This document shows positions 25,840 through 35,042 of a DNA stretch of 64,000 nt, piece by piece. Position numbers and translations under genes: made by a program. The DNA is taken from NCBI GenBank assembly GCA_024637145.1, contig JAGXFQ010000012.1:56283-120282 (forward strand), read 5' to 3'. How positions within the stretch are numbered: position 1 is the stretch's first letter; each line of letters begins with the position of its first letter. Source of the DNA: Desulfobulbaceae bacterium (GTDB taxonomy: Bacteria > Desulfobacterota > Desulfobulbia > Desulfobulbales > SURF-16). The notes below the pieces were generated by a model. That model worked only from the letters and a program-made list of their open reading frames with translations, had not been told where the DNA came from and ran no database searches.

Positions 25840-27249
25840 CTAGATCTTCTGGCGGGCCAGCCACTGCCGAGCGCCATCTCGATCAACCACCTCCCCCGCG
25901 ACCTGGGCCTGCTGCAGGTCATCAAGGATTTTTTTAAAGAAAGGGCCAGGGACAAGACCGGTCTTGATGAGATCATGGCCGGTGAGCAGAGGCGGTCCTG
26001 CCAGAACCGGGGCAATATGCTCCTCTCTTTGCCGCAAGACTTGGCCAAATAAGAGGGCAAGCTCCTTCTCCATCTCCGGTGGCTTTGCCTCACCCTGCCC
26101 GGCCAGGCTATCGGCCATAGCGAGCAAAAAAAGACCCTCCAGGTCATCGCCAATATTTTTTACCAGCCGCAAACAGGCCTTGGCTGATAAGGGGCCTTGG
26201 CGCATGATATTGCAAAGATGAAAAGGCCGCATATGTTGGGAAATAAGCAGAGCGACCTTGTTCATATCGATATTGGCAAACTTCAGGCGCTTGGCCATAG
26301 TAATAAAAAGCTGGGCCCCGACCTGATCATGCTGATAAAAAGTGATTCTCCCCTCTTTCATAGCCAAGGTATGAGGCTTGCCGAGATCATGAAAAAGAGC
26401 AGCCCATCGCAGCCAGCGCTGATGCCGGCCGGTCTTGAGATAGGCCGCCATCAGCGGGGCTGATTCTGGAAAATATTTTTCAGGCCGCCTGATAATCTGA
26501 TCCATAGCCCGCAGGGCTGCCATGTTATGATCAAAGACATCAAGGTGATGACTGGCCGGCTGCTCCACCTGGAAACCGCTCATAATTTCCGGACAAACCT
26601 GGGCCAGAATACCCGCCTCAGCCATGGCCTGGACTATGACGCCGGCCCGGGCACTCTCGAAAATAAGATGCAGCTCCGCACTGATCCGTTCCGGTGCCGG
26701 CCGGGCAAGAAGTTTTTTCTGTTTTTGGGCCAGGGCAAGAAAACCAGGATCCAGCCTGAAGCCGGTATGGGCCTGCAATCGAAAACCACGAAGAATACGT
26801 AAGGGATCATCTTGCAAGGCATTATTATAGACAAGCCTGAGCAGGTGACTGTGCAGATCGGCCTGGCCGCCACCGGGATCAATGATGGCACCAGAGGGAT
26901 CAGGGGCGAGCCAGTCCGCCAAGGGAATGGCCATGGCGTTGACAGTAAAATCCCTTCTGGCCAGATCCTCGGCAATGGTTGCCGACCTCTCCTTAAAAAC
27001 GGCGATATCGACAAGATGTCCCTGACAGATAAGACGTCCAATCTCTTCCCCTTCATCAAGAATGATAAATCTGGCCGGCAGAATGGTGGCCAGATGCTGG
27101 CCGAAGAGGAGGGCATCGCGGTCAATAGCCAGATCCAGATCAGGGGCCAAGCGCCCCAAAAGGAGATCGCGGACCGCACCGCCCACCACGTAGACCTGAC
27201 GACCCATAAGCCGGGCCTGATCGGCAATTTTTCCCAGTATCTTCTGCAT
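25840..27249 (-). CDS. cca: CCA-adding/tRNA nucleotidyltransferase-family enzyme with HD domain
   Basis: 469 residues. The head domain has the nucleotidyltransferase signature VVGGAVRDLLLGRLAPDLDLAID (GG, then the DxD metal site in DLDLA) and the RRDFTVNAMA motif (seen as ARRDFTVNAMAIPL). The middle reads DPLRILRGFR, which is typical of the poly(A) polymerase/CCA enzyme superfamily. The C-terminal half holds an HD domain (FHDLGKPHT, about residue 288). In species with split activities such proteins may add only CC or A, so full CCA addition is probable but not certain. It is divergent from the ParB-like gene. Confidence 0.9.
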   Translation of the reverse strand: MQKILGKIADQARLMGRQVYVVGGAVRDLLLGRLAPDLDLAIDRDALLFGQHLATILPARFIILDEGEEIGRLICQGHLVDIAVFKERSATIAEDLARRDFTVNAMAIPLADWLAPDPSGAIIDPGGGQADLHSHLLRLVYNNALQDDPLRILRGFRLQAHTGFRLDPGFLALAQKQKKLLARPAPERISAELHLIFESARAGVIVQAMAEAGILAQVCPEIMSGFQVEQPASHHLDVFDHNMAALRAMDQIIRRPEKYFPESAPLMAAYLKTGRHQRWLRWAALFHDLGKPHTLAMKEGRITFYQHDQVGAQLFITMAKRLKFANIDMNKVALLISQHMRPFHLCNIMRQGPLSAKACLRLVKNIGDDLEGLFLLAMADSLAGQGEAKPPEMEKELALLFGQVLRQREEHIAPVLAGPPLLTGHDLIKTGLVPGPFFKKILDDLQQAQVAGEVVDRDGARQWLARQKI

Positions 27250-27389
27250 AGCTCAACGCCTTGAAAAATAAAAAATATAATTCCATCTTGCCCCAGCAAG
27301 GGCTGGATTGTCCAGCAGGGTACCGCTGTTTTCACCTTGCCGCCCCTGCCTGTTCAAGGTATTTATGGCTATCAACCAAAGGAGAAAGC

Positions 27390-28328
27390 ATGCAGTTACA
27401 ACGTCTAGCCTTATCAGAAATAGATTTCCAGGATGAAACCTATCTCCTGCAACCGGTCTGCCGCCAAGAACCAACATCAAGCCTGGTGGCGTCCCTGAAA
27501 AGAGTGGGCATTCTTCATCCTCCCCTTGTGGAGCAAGCAGGGCGCGGCAGGTATCGTATCCTTGCCGGTCGCCACAGGCTGCTGGCCGCTCGCAGGCTCC
27601 ACTTCACCTCCTGCGACTGCCGGGTACAGCCGGCCACCTCCTCACCCTTGGAGAACTTCACCCTGCTTCTTGAGGAAAAAATCACCTTTACGCCGCCCAC
27701 CATTATTGAACAGGCTATTTTTTTCAAGAAGATAAGGACCTGGCTCGAGCTGGAGAAAGCGGCCCAGCGCTTTCTGCCCCTTCTCGGTCTGGAGGCCCAC
27801 CCCTCGCAGGCCGAGAAACTCCTGCGCCTCAACAACCTTGAAGAGGTCATCCAGGAGGCGCTCCATGCAGGTAGTCTCGACCCCAAGGTTGGCTGGCAAC
27901 TGGAAAAACTCTCCTTTTTCGACCGCATGTCCCTCTTTGAAATCATGGTAAACCTGAAACTTTCTGTGGCCAACCAAAAGAAGATCACCCTGATCAGCCG
28001 AGAGATTGCCGGACGCAGCAAGACGAATATTGCCACCTTCCTGGCCAGTGAAGAGTGTCAGGAAATTCTCAACCGCACTGATCTCAATCTCCCCCAGAAA
28101 ACAGCCCGTTTCATGGGCTGGCTCCTGGAAAAACAGTTCCCCAGCTACTCCCAGGCCGAGGAGGAATTCACAGAATTCTGCCGATCTTGTCATCTGCCAC
28201 CAGGGGCTACGCTCCACCACTCCCCCTTTTTTGAAAAAGATGAGATCAGCCTGACCCTCACCTTCAAAAACAGGGAAGCGTTGCGCCAGAAACTGCCGCT
28301 GTTAAAGGAGCTGGCGGGCAACGACTGA
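27390..28328 (+). CDS. ParB-like (sulfiredoxin-fold) domain protein, orphan
   Basis: 312 residues. ATG 27390 follows AAAGGAGAAAG; an upstream in-frame start at 27261 would overlap the cca promoter and is rejected. Residues about 28-75 match the ParB N-terminal nuclease-like domain: LVASLKRVGILHPPLV and RYRILAGRHRLLAARRL (the GERR-like box as AGRHR). The remainder is helical and Leu-rich, without an obvious HTH or ParB C-terminal dimer domain. No parA or parS-like repeat is near, so it is probably not the chromosome-partition ParB. Its function is unknown. Confidence 0.72.
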   Translation: MQLQRLALSEIDFQDETYLLQPVCRQEPTSSLVASLKRVGILHPPLVEQAGRGRYRILAGRHRLLAARRLHFTSCDCRVQPATSSPLENFTLLLEEKITFTPPTIIEQAIFFKKIRTWLELEKAAQRFLPLLGLEAHPSQAEKLLRLNNLEEVIQEALHAGSLDPKVGWQLEKLSFFDRMSLFEIMVNLKLSVANQKKITLISREIAGRSKTNIATFLASEECQEILNRTDLNLPQKTARFMGWLLEKQFPSYSQAEEEFTEFCRSCHLPPGATLHHSPFFEKDEISLTLTFKNREALRQKLPLLKELAGND

Positions 28329-28366
28329 TTTTTTGGTCATCCTGGCCGGCTAGGATGACCAAAAAA
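28329..28366. repeat. 15-bp perfect inverted repeat between convergent genes
   Basis: TTTTTTGGTCATCCT (28329-28343) and AGGATGACCAAAAAA (28352-28366) pair perfectly around an 8-base loop. The T/A tails are inside the stem rather than after it, so it is not a standard terminator. It separates the ParB-like gene from the end of the minus-strand lipid operon and may still stop transcription in both directions. Confidence 0.7.
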
Positions 28367-28425
28367 TTCAAAAACCCAGGAGATATGCGTGCCCTGCTCC
28401 ACCCCTCAGAAAGCTGTCCAGCAGA

Positions 28426-29082
28426 TCAGATATTGCCGAGAAAATCCGCCACCAAGGCCGCAACCTCCGCCTCTTTGTGGATAAAAAAATGGTCCGTGGC
28501 CTTGATGGTTTCAAAAAAGAGGACATTTTCCGCGACATCTTGATTTCCGCCGTCTAAAAGGCCGTCATGCTCCGCCATAATGACGGCCACGGGGAGCTCA
28601 AGATTCCGCAAGGCAGAAAAGTCATGCTCAGCCAGGGGCGGGGTGATGGCGGTATAGGAGAGCACCCGCTCTTGCAAGGCCCGCAAGGCGATATAGGCGC
28701 CAAAGGAGTAACCGACCAGATGAAACTCCGCAAAAAAGGCCCTGGACCACGCCATGACCTGGCCCACCTCGTGAACCACCGCATCATACTCCTTTCTCGC
28801 ATCCAGTCCGTGCCAATACTCAAAGAGGGGCAGATGGGGCTGCGACCGACTGCTCTTACCCACGGCCCGGTAGTTAAAGAGCAGTACCGGCATGGTGGCG
28901 GCCAAGGTTTGGGCAAGGGTTGACACCACATTATTATCCATATTGCCGGCCAGAAGAGGATGGGGCGGACAGATGATCAGGCCCGGGCCTTGCTGCTCCT
29001 CGCTGCCGTAGAGAAAACGGCCCTCCAATTCTCCACACGCACAGGGGATGGCAACCTCCAGGGTGAACAGATCCGGCGCCAT
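28426..29082 (-). CDS. alpha/beta hydrolase, last gene of the lipid operon
   Basis: 218 residues, cytoplasmic. The nucleophile elbow is LVGYSFGAYIALRAL (G-x-S-x-G, Ser about 123), the oxyanion-side motif is ICPPHPLLAGNMDNNVV, and a late Asp/His pair appears in AEHDGLLDG and ATDHFFIH, giving a plausible Ser-Asp-His triad. It resembles the short dienelactone-hydrolase-like/YfrK-type serine hydrolases that act on esters or thioesters. Its start lies on the stop of the upstream adenylate-forming gene (one-base overlap at 29082), so it is translated with it. In this setting it may free a thioester or ester intermediate. Confidence 0.82.
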   Translation of the reverse strand: MAPDLFTLEVAIPCACGELEGRFLYGSEEQQGPGLIICPPHPLLAGNMDNNVVSTLAQTLAATMPVLLFNYRAVGKSSRSQPHLPLFEYWHGLDARKEYDAVVHEVGQVMAWSRAFFAEFHLVGYSFGAYIALRALQERVLSYTAITPPLAEHDFSALRNLELPVAVIMAEHDGLLDGGNQDVAENVLFFETIKATDHFFIHKEAEVAALVADFLGNI

Positions 29083-30134
29083 TAATAGACCCCCTGCCTG
29101 TCCGTGGGGGTGGCAAATGCCAACGGGGCAATATCGGTGAGGCCCTGCCCCCCATCTCCTCTTTCCCGGGCAATGGCCGTGTCCCTTTCCGGCAGATTGA
29201 TGATGAGGAAGGTGGGATCAAGACGATGGAGAATAATCCGGCCGCGCTGACCAGGCGGCACCAGACGGCAGAGGTCCTGGCGCGCCTGGCTGGTCGCCGG
29301 AAGAGGAGCGAGCTGCAACCAAAGACTGTCATCCCGGGGCACAAAGACATCCTCCCCCCCATCTCCAGTAAAAAGCGGGAAGCTCACCCCAAACAGACTA
29401 TTGCCGTACCCCGGCAGGATAACCGCCTGCGGAAAGCGCTGCTGCAAGGCGGGACGACTCCCCACACTCAAGGCCATGCCGCCGGTATGGATACCACAAA
29501 TGCGCTGGCGCTGATCTTTATTCATGCGCCGCCCCAGTTCGGTAAGCAGAGGCGGCGTGGTAAAGAGGGTATCGATCTGCTGATGGTTGATGACATTCAT
29601 GGCCTGGCTGAGGACATGCTCCAGATAAAGTTTGAAACCCAGAGAACCGGGGGCCTGCCTCTTTATCCAGCGCACGTCGCAATCCACAGTAAAGGGCTCC
29701 AGACTGCCCACCGCCCGGGCCATGGCCCGGGCCGACCGGTCGATGATATGCGGCCCACCCGGACCGACAAAGAGCCAGGTGCCGTTTCTGGGAAAGCCGT
29801 GTTTGTGGACGGCATCAAGCCAGGGCAGAACAAAGGCCCTGTTGAACTCGGCAGGCGAGAAAACACGCCGACAGGGTTCACCGGTGGTCCCGCCCGTCTC
29901 CGACAGCAGCAAAGTTGACAGCTCAGCATGAAACCTTTCAGGAATAAAGTCCGTAAGAGGCCGGCGGCGCAGCTCTTCGACCTCCATGATGCCGAGTCTC
30001 TGGAAATCTTCCCGGCAGCAAATTTCAGCGGCGACATCAAAGCCCAAGGCCTCCTGTCTCTCCAGCCAGTATGGTGTCCCATGCGCCGGGTCAAAATGGA
30101 GAGCAAGGATCTCTTTGATATGGTTGCTCTTCAT
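29082..30134 (-). CDS. adenylate-forming enzyme (LuxE/phenylacetate-CoA-ligase-like)
   Basis: 350 residues. The ATP/AMP-binding motif SETGGTTGEPCRR (about residues 78-90) is typical of the LuxE acyl-protein synthetase and PaaK/CoF-synthetase group, with IDTLFTTPPLLTEL and YGNSLFG later in the fold. Such enzymes activate a carboxylic acid as an acyl-AMP and pass it to a thiol or protein. The substrate is unknown. It overlaps the RND gene by four bases and the hydrolase by one. With the downstream-acting reductase and aminotransferase genes in the same operon it likely starts a sequence of acid activation, reduction and amination. Confidence 0.75.
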   Translation of the reverse strand: MKSNHIKEILALHFDPAHGTPYWLERQEALGFDVAAEICCREDFQRLGIMEVEELRRRPLTDFIPERFHAELSTLLLSETGGTTGEPCRRVFSPAEFNRAFVLPWLDAVHKHGFPRNGTWLFVGPGGPHIIDRSARAMARAVGSLEPFTVDCDVRWIKRQAPGSLGFKLYLEHVLSQAMNVINHQQIDTLFTTPPLLTELGRRMNKDQRQRICGIHTGGMALSVGSRPALQQRFPQAVILPGYGNSLFGVSFPLFTGDGGEDVFVPRDDSLWLQLAPLPATSQARQDLCRLVPPGQRGRIILHRLDPTFLIINLPERDTAIARERGDGGQGLTDIAPLAFATPTDRQGVY

Positions 30135-32110
30135 CGTTCGCCCTTACCTACTAAAATGAGGACCGGCAACAAAAAAAGATCACACACCAGGGCCAGGAAC
30201 AGGGCGCCGGATATTAACAGCCCAAAATTTCGCAGGGGGATGAAGGGCGAGGCCAGAAAGCCCAAGAAGCCGACACCTGCCACCAGGGTCGTGGTGATAA
30301 TGGCCGGCCCGACATGATCAAGGGTATTTTGCAGACGCTGCCTGAGGGGTACCCCGGCCTCTTCGCTCCGCAGCCGGTGGAGAAAATGGATGGAATCATC
30401 CACCACAATACCAAAGACAATACTTGCCACCGTGACGGTGGCCACACTTAATGGGATGGCGAGCCACCCCATGGTGGCCAGGATAAAAAAAACGGGCAGA
30501 AAATTAGGGATAATGGCCAGGAGGCCGTAGCGCAGGGAACGCAGGGCCAGGCCCATGATCACCGATATCGACAAAAAGGCAAAGGCAAAGCTGGTTATCA
30601 GCGATGAGAACAGGGCCTGCTGGCCCCTGGTATAGAGGGGCACCGACCCCGTCACATAGGGCTGCGGCCGGCTGCCGAGACTCTGCTGCAGGTAGCCTTC
30701 CAGATCCTCAGCCAGGGAGAGGGTGGCTTCGGAGGCCAGGGTCTGCATGAGGAGGGTGGCCCGCTGAGGGCGCTGCGTCAGATCGGCAAAGGTGAGGGCC
30801 ATGGGCAGCTGCAGACCGTTGGCGGTGGAGGCGGTTATCACCTCACCTGTCTCGAAATAATAAAAGATGTGGGTTATCACCGGATGTTTGTCGGCATAAA
30901 AGGCCATGACCCTTTGCAGCTTATCATTGGTCACCGATGTACCGGCAAGATCCACCTCAAAGGGGGTCAGGCCCAGACCGGCCCCTTCAATGCTCCGGTA
31001 ATTTTGGCTGACCACCGCGTCTCTATCAAAAAAATCCAGGATCAATGAGCCGGTATTGAGCCGGGCCAGCCCGAAACAGGCGACCAGGGTACTCAGCAGA
31101 AAGATGCCCAGCAGCAGGATGCGATGGCGATCAAGGACGGTGGCCATGGTGCCGGCAAGGGTAACGGGTTTTCTGGTACCGGCCTTAAAAAAGAGGGGCA
31201 GCAAGATAAAGGCGTTGAGCAGGGCCAGCAGACTGGCAACCACTCCCCAGATCCCCAGTTGCCGCACAGGTAAATAGCCGGAGAGGGTGAGGGAGAGGAA
31301 ACCGAGCATGGTGGTGATGCCGGAGAGCAGACAGGGTGGTGCCACCATGCTGAAGAGATCGAGCTCTGTCTGGCTGGCGCGATCAGGTACCTTGGCCACC
31401 AGATGGATGGCATGGGCAATGCCAAGGATCATGGTGAGAGGCGGCAGGGCCAGAAGCACCATATTAAGGCGAACCCCGGCCAGGGCCATGATACCGGTGA
31501 TCTGGAGAGCCGGCAAAAAACCACAAGCCAGCACAAGCAGAACATTAGGCAGATCCCGGACAAAAAACCAGACACCCAGGGCCAAAATCAGCAAAACCAG
31601 TGGGAAGAGGGTCTGGGTGGAGGTGGCTGAAAGATTGTCGAGCATGGCGGTGAGATACCAGACCCCGCCCAAACGATACGGGATGTCGTGTCTGCCCAGA
31701 ACATCCTCCACCTCAGCAAGGAGAGCCGCCAGCTCACCTGGCTCCAGGTCGGCGGGGGGCATGACAAAGAAAATCCCCTGCACATGCTCGGCACCGACGT
31801 TCACCGCCAAAGAATGGATGGTGGCCGCCCTACTCTCCTGGCTTATCGCCTCCTCGATCTCTTCCATGACCAGGAGATCCGCGGCCGGCAGATAGACGAT
31901 CAAGGGATCGGTAATTTCATACCGGTGGATAAATTCCTGATATTGGAGCCAATGGCTGTCATCTCCTGACTGCCAGACCTCCAGGGAGTTATCCACCCGG
32001 CTCAGCCCGGTCGCTGCAGAGAGGGCGAGGGTCAAAACCATAAAAAAAAGCAGCACCGGAAAACGGTGGCGCCTGAGCAGGCAGGCAAGATTACGGAAAA
32101 AATCTGCCAT
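30131..32110 (-). CDS. MMPL/RND-superfamily membrane exporter
   Basis: 659 residues with about twelve hydrophobic segments in two halves: one near residue 20, then a periplasmic domain, a helix bundle at about 160-340, a second periplasmic domain, and a bundle at about 490-650. The MMPL-like pattern is seen at GIAHAIHLVAKV and VFGIVVDDSIHFLHRL, the latter having the paired Asp of RND proton relays. Such proteins (MmpL, HpnN) move lipids or hydrophobic molecules to the periplasm or outer membrane. It overlaps the aminotransferase by one base and the adenylate enzyme by four, so it is probably the exporter of the operon's product. Confidence 0.87.
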   Translation of the reverse strand: MADFFRNLACLLRRHRFPVLLFFMVLTLALSAATGLSRVDNSLEVWQSGDDSHWLQYQEFIHRYEITDPLIVYLPAADLLVMEEIEEAISQESRAATIHSLAVNVGAEHVQGIFFVMPPADLEPGELAALLAEVEDVLGRHDIPYRLGGVWYLTAMLDNLSATSTQTLFPLVLLILALGVWFFVRDLPNVLLVLACGFLPALQITGIMALAGVRLNMVLLALPPLTMILGIAHAIHLVAKVPDRASQTELDLFSMVAPPCLLSGITTMLGFLSLTLSGYLPVRQLGIWGVVASLLALLNAFILLPLFFKAGTRKPVTLAGTMATVLDRHRILLLGIFLLSTLVACFGLARLNTGSLILDFFDRDAVVSQNYRSIEGAGLGLTPFEVDLAGTSVTNDKLQRVMAFYADKHPVITHIFYYFETGEVITASTANGLQLPMALTFADLTQRPQRATLLMQTLASEATLSLAEDLEGYLQQSLGSRPQPYVTGSVPLYTRGQQALFSSLITSFAFAFLSISVIMGLALRSLRYGLLAIIPNFLPVFFILATMGWLAIPLSVATVTVASIVFGIVVDDSIHFLHRLRSEEAGVPLRQRLQNTLDHVGPAIITTTLVAGVGFLGFLASPFIPLRNFGLLISGALFLALVCDLFLLPVLILVGKGER

Positions 32111-33570
32111 CAGCGCTGCCTTTTTAAAAGCGACCCAGCCCAGGGAGCAATGAATTTCAAACCGGCGGCACCAATGGCATGGTTAACCCGGTTCTTAACC
32201 AGCTCCTTCGGCCCCTGACCGAGGATATCGTCCAGGGCGCCGATGAAATAATCAATTTCCTTTTCGGTGACGATGAGAGGCGGATAGACCCTGAGCACGG
32301 AACGGTTATTGAGCATCAGGGTGCCCAGGATGCCGTGCTGCTTTAAAAGGGCCGCAGCTACCATGCCGGGCAGATGCTCCTTGAGGACGTTTTTTAGTCC
32401 GGGGATCTTGGCGGGCAGATAAGGGGCCTTGTCAATCACCTGCTCGTCAAACTCTATTCCCACCATCAGCCCCCGGCCCCGCACAGCACGGATCCATTCC
32501 GGATATTTTTCCTTGATGGCCTGGAGGCCGGCCAGCAGCCTCTCTCCTAATTCCTGGGCCCGCCGGCCCAGATCCTCCTGGACACAGACCTCCAGGGCGG
32601 CCATGGCAGCGACACAACTGGTGGTGCGGCCGCCAAAGGTGGAGGTCTGCACCAGACAGTCGTGGGGATTGTCATAGGCCGTATCAAAGACCTTGGTGGT
32701 GGCGATGGTGGCACCGATGGAGGCCAACCCACCCCCCAGGGATTTGGCGATAACCAGCAGATCAGGCACCACCCCCTCCTGTTCGCAGGCGAAAAAGGTG
32801 CCGGTGCGGCACATCCCGGTCTGGATCTCATCAAGGATGAGCAGCACCCCGTACCGATCACAGATCTCCCGAACCTGACGGAGATAGCCCGCCGGCGGCA
32901 CAATAACCCCGGCCTCCCCCTGGATGGGTTCAAGGATGACGGCAGCCACGGAGTCATCCCCTTCCTTGGGGGTGTCACGCAGCAGAATCTCGATGGCCTC
33001 GGCATCGCCGTAGGGAACGCAGCGGCCTGGAAGCAGGGGAAAATATTCACGCAGCTTCTGGCCACCGGTGACGGACAATGCCCCCAGGGTCTTGCCATGC
33101 AGGGAATTTTCCGCATAGATGAACAGAGGCCGTTTACCCTTAAAGTAACGGGCCGCAAGCTTCAGGGCCGCCTCCACCGCCTCGGTCCCTGAATTGCAGA
33201 AATAGAAACGATCAAGGCTGCCGGGGGTCAGCAGGCTCAGGTTATGGGCCAGACAGGCGGCATAAGGGGAGAGGAGCTCCTTGGAAAGATCCACCTTTTC
33301 CTTATGGAGGACATCAAGGATAGCGGCTTTTACCACCGGATGGTTATGGCCAAGATTCAGGGCGCCATAGGAGGAGACGAAATCGAGAATCTCCCGCCCC
33401 TTCCCGTCGATAATGATGGCGCCATGGGCCGAGCGAGGCTCGATAGAGGTATACTCACCCATTTCCAGAAGGGCCACCAGGCCCGGATTGATATATTTCC
33501 TGAAGAGCTCAACGCATTCTTCGTACGGCCGGCCTTCAACATCCTGCACAGCTATCCAGTTCTTTCGCAT
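32110..33570 (-). CDS. class III PLP-dependent aminotransferase
   Basis: 486 residues, cytoplasmic. Class III motifs: GHNHPVV (about 73), CNSGTEAVEAALKLA, LILDEIQTGMCRTG, and the PLP lysine in LLVIAKSLGGGLASIGA. The usual length is 400-450, so the extra C-terminal helix-like tail (KNRVNHAIGAAGLKFIAPWAGSLLKRQR) is notable and basic. An upstream in-frame ATG at 33630 exists, but ATG 33570 follows AAAAGGA and gives MRKNWIAVQDVEG. In general the class transfers an amino group from an amino donor to an aldehyde or ketone. In this operon the partner is probably the reductase product. Confidence 0.87.
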   Translation of the reverse strand: MRKNWIAVQDVEGRPYEECVELFRKYINPGLVALLEMGEYTSIEPRSAHGAIIIDGKGREILDFVSSYGALNLGHNHPVVKAAILDVLHKEKVDLSKELLSPYAACLAHNLSLLTPGSLDRFYFCNSGTEAVEAALKLAARYFKGKRPLFIYAENSLHGKTLGALSVTGGQKLREYFPLLPGRCVPYGDAEAIEILLRDTPKEGDDSVAAVILEPIQGEAGVIVPPAGYLRQVREICDRYGVLLILDEIQTGMCRTGTFFACEQEGVVPDLLVIAKSLGGGLASIGATIATTKVFDTAYDNPHDCLVQTSTFGGRTTSCVAAMAALEVCVQEDLGRRAQELGERLLAGLQAIKEKYPEWIRAVRGRGLMVGIEFDEQVIDKAPYLPAKIPGLKNVLKEHLPGMVAAALLKQHGILGTLMLNNRSVLRVYPPLIVTEKEIDYFIGALDDILGQGPKELVKNRVNHAIGAAGLKFIAPWAGSLLKRQR

Positions 33571-33605
33571 GGAGATATCCTTTTTTGTAGGGGCAACTCG
33601 TCTCT

Positions 33606-35042
33606 CTACGACACCAGATAGGGACGACATTGAAAAAACTCTTCCAGGGCCGTGGCGGTGCGCAGGGCCGCCATGGTATCCCCTTCCAGGGCGATGTCTC
33701 CATCAAAAAAGCCGCGCTGGGGCGAGAGACGGCCACTGACCACCTGCAAAAAGACCTCCGGCCGCACCTTATAACCGAAATCTCCCTGGCCCTCGCTCTG
33801 TATCGCGGCCAGACAGCCCTTTTCAACAACCAGGGTCCGGCACGGCAAAGCGCCCACCTTAAGCCAGAATGCACAGGAAAGAGAGGCGAGATTGGCAATG
33901 AGCTGCTGACCTATAATGGCGGGCAGAAAGTGCTCAAAATAGCCCTCAATATCCTGGCGTTCCTGAGCAGCGATCTCCCGCCCGGCCATCTCCTCTTTCT
34001 TACTGGCCAGAAAGAGACCAAAGGCCTGCAGGAGCTCGTCCTCTTCCACCTGCCTGCAAAAAATTGCACCCAGCAGAGCCTCGAGATTCCGGCGCTCAAA
34101 ATGAACGGCAAAATCCATATAGGGGGCATACTTGGCCGTCTTCCTGGCCATGATCCTTTCCGGCTGGCTTGGCGCCACGGCCGTGAACGCCTCCTTGGCC
34201 ACCAGTGCCGCCACCCGGCGGCCGAAAGCCTGGTTAAACACATCCTCCAGCACGGCATTGCCAAAGGGGGCCTGACAGACCACATGATAGGTCTTACCAT
34301 CATTATCAGGGGCCTGCGAAATCTGCAAGAGGGCCGCGGCCACATCGTTGTCAAAGATAAAGGGCAGATGACAGGAGCGCTGCCCGCTGATTCTGAGGGC
34401 CGGGCCTTTTTCATCCTGCATCTTGGCGGTGAGAAGAAGTCGAAAAACCGCATCGAGAAAAATGAAAGGGCCAAAGGTATGAGCAGAAGAGGGAGAGGGC
34501 TGACGCTCCAGAATGATACCGGGACGATAAATAGTGATGCCGGCAGCGCCGGCGGCTAAACACTCCCTGAGATAGCATTCCCCGCGGAACTTACTCTCCT
34601 CATAGCCATTGCGAAACTGCTGGCCGCAATCAAGATTTTCCTCGCTAAAGATGCCGGTATGGGTCCCGCAGACAAAGGCGGTGGAGACATGGTGGAGATG
34701 GCCACCGGCCTCTTGGGCCAGGGTGTGGACATTTTTCACACCATCTATATTAATGGCCTGGTAATCAGCCAGGCCGGCACCCTTAAAATCGGTACGGGCA
34801 GCCAGATGAAAGATCGTCTGCACGGTGCGGCAAAGCTCCTGGTACACCGGGGGTTCAAGGCCCAGCAAGGGTTGCGAGACATCTCCACGCAGATACTCGA
34901 CATCCGAAAATTCTCCCCCCTGTTCACAGGCCAGCACCTGGCGACTCAGGGCAATAACCCTTTTGCCGGCGGCCACCAGCCCCCGGACCAGGGGGCGCCC
35001 GACAATACCCGTGCCACCGGTGACAAGAACCGTTGGCCCCAT
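33606..35042 (-). CDS. NAD-binding fatty-acyl-reductase-like SDR fused to an SCP2-like domain
   Basis: 478 residues. The N-terminal about 330 residues are an extended SDR of the male-sterility/thioester-reductase class: VLVTGGTGIVGRPLV (GxxGxxG, about 5-19), FHLAARTDF, and the catalytic NGYEESKFRGE (YxxxK, about 144-154). The C-terminal about 110 residues (KVGALPCRTLVVEKG..., KVRPEVFLQVVSGRLSPQRGFFDGDIALEGD) look like a sterol-carrier SCP2 domain that holds a hydrophobic ligand. The combination would reduce an acyl-thioester or handle a lipid held by the second domain. Its start overlaps the stop of the U32-like gene by one base. Confidence 0.8.
   Translation of the reverse strand: MGPTVLVTGGTGIVGRPLVRGLVAAGKRVIALSRQVLACEQGGEFSDVEYLRGDVSQPLLGLEPPVYQELCRTVQTIFHLAARTDFKGAGLADYQAINIDGVKNVHTLAQEAGGHLHHVSTAFVCGTHTGIFSEENLDCGQQFRNGYEESKFRGECYLRECLAAGAAGITIYRPGIILERQPSPSSAHTFGPFIFLDAVFRLLLTAKMQDEKGPALRISGQRSCHLPFIFDNDVAAALLQISQAPDNDGKTYHVVCQAPFGNAVLEDVFNQAFGRRVAALVAKEAFTAVAPSQPERIMARKTAKYAPYMDFAVHFERRNLEALLGAIFCRQVEEDELLQAFGLFLASKKEEMAGREIAAQERQDIEGYFEHFLPAIIGQQLIANLASLSCAFWLKVGALPCRTLVVEKGCLAAIQSEGQGDFGYKVRPEVFLQVVSGRLSPQRGFFDGDIALEGDTMAALRTATALEEFFQCRPYLVS

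Noticed and set aside
27390..28328. Calling the ParB-like gene a chromosome-partition parB
   Set aside because: No parA, no parS repeats and only the N-terminal domain is recognisable.
28329..28366. Calling the 15-bp palindrome a standard terminator
   Set aside because: The T-rich tract is inside the stem and no T-run follows on either strand; kept as an inverted repeat only.
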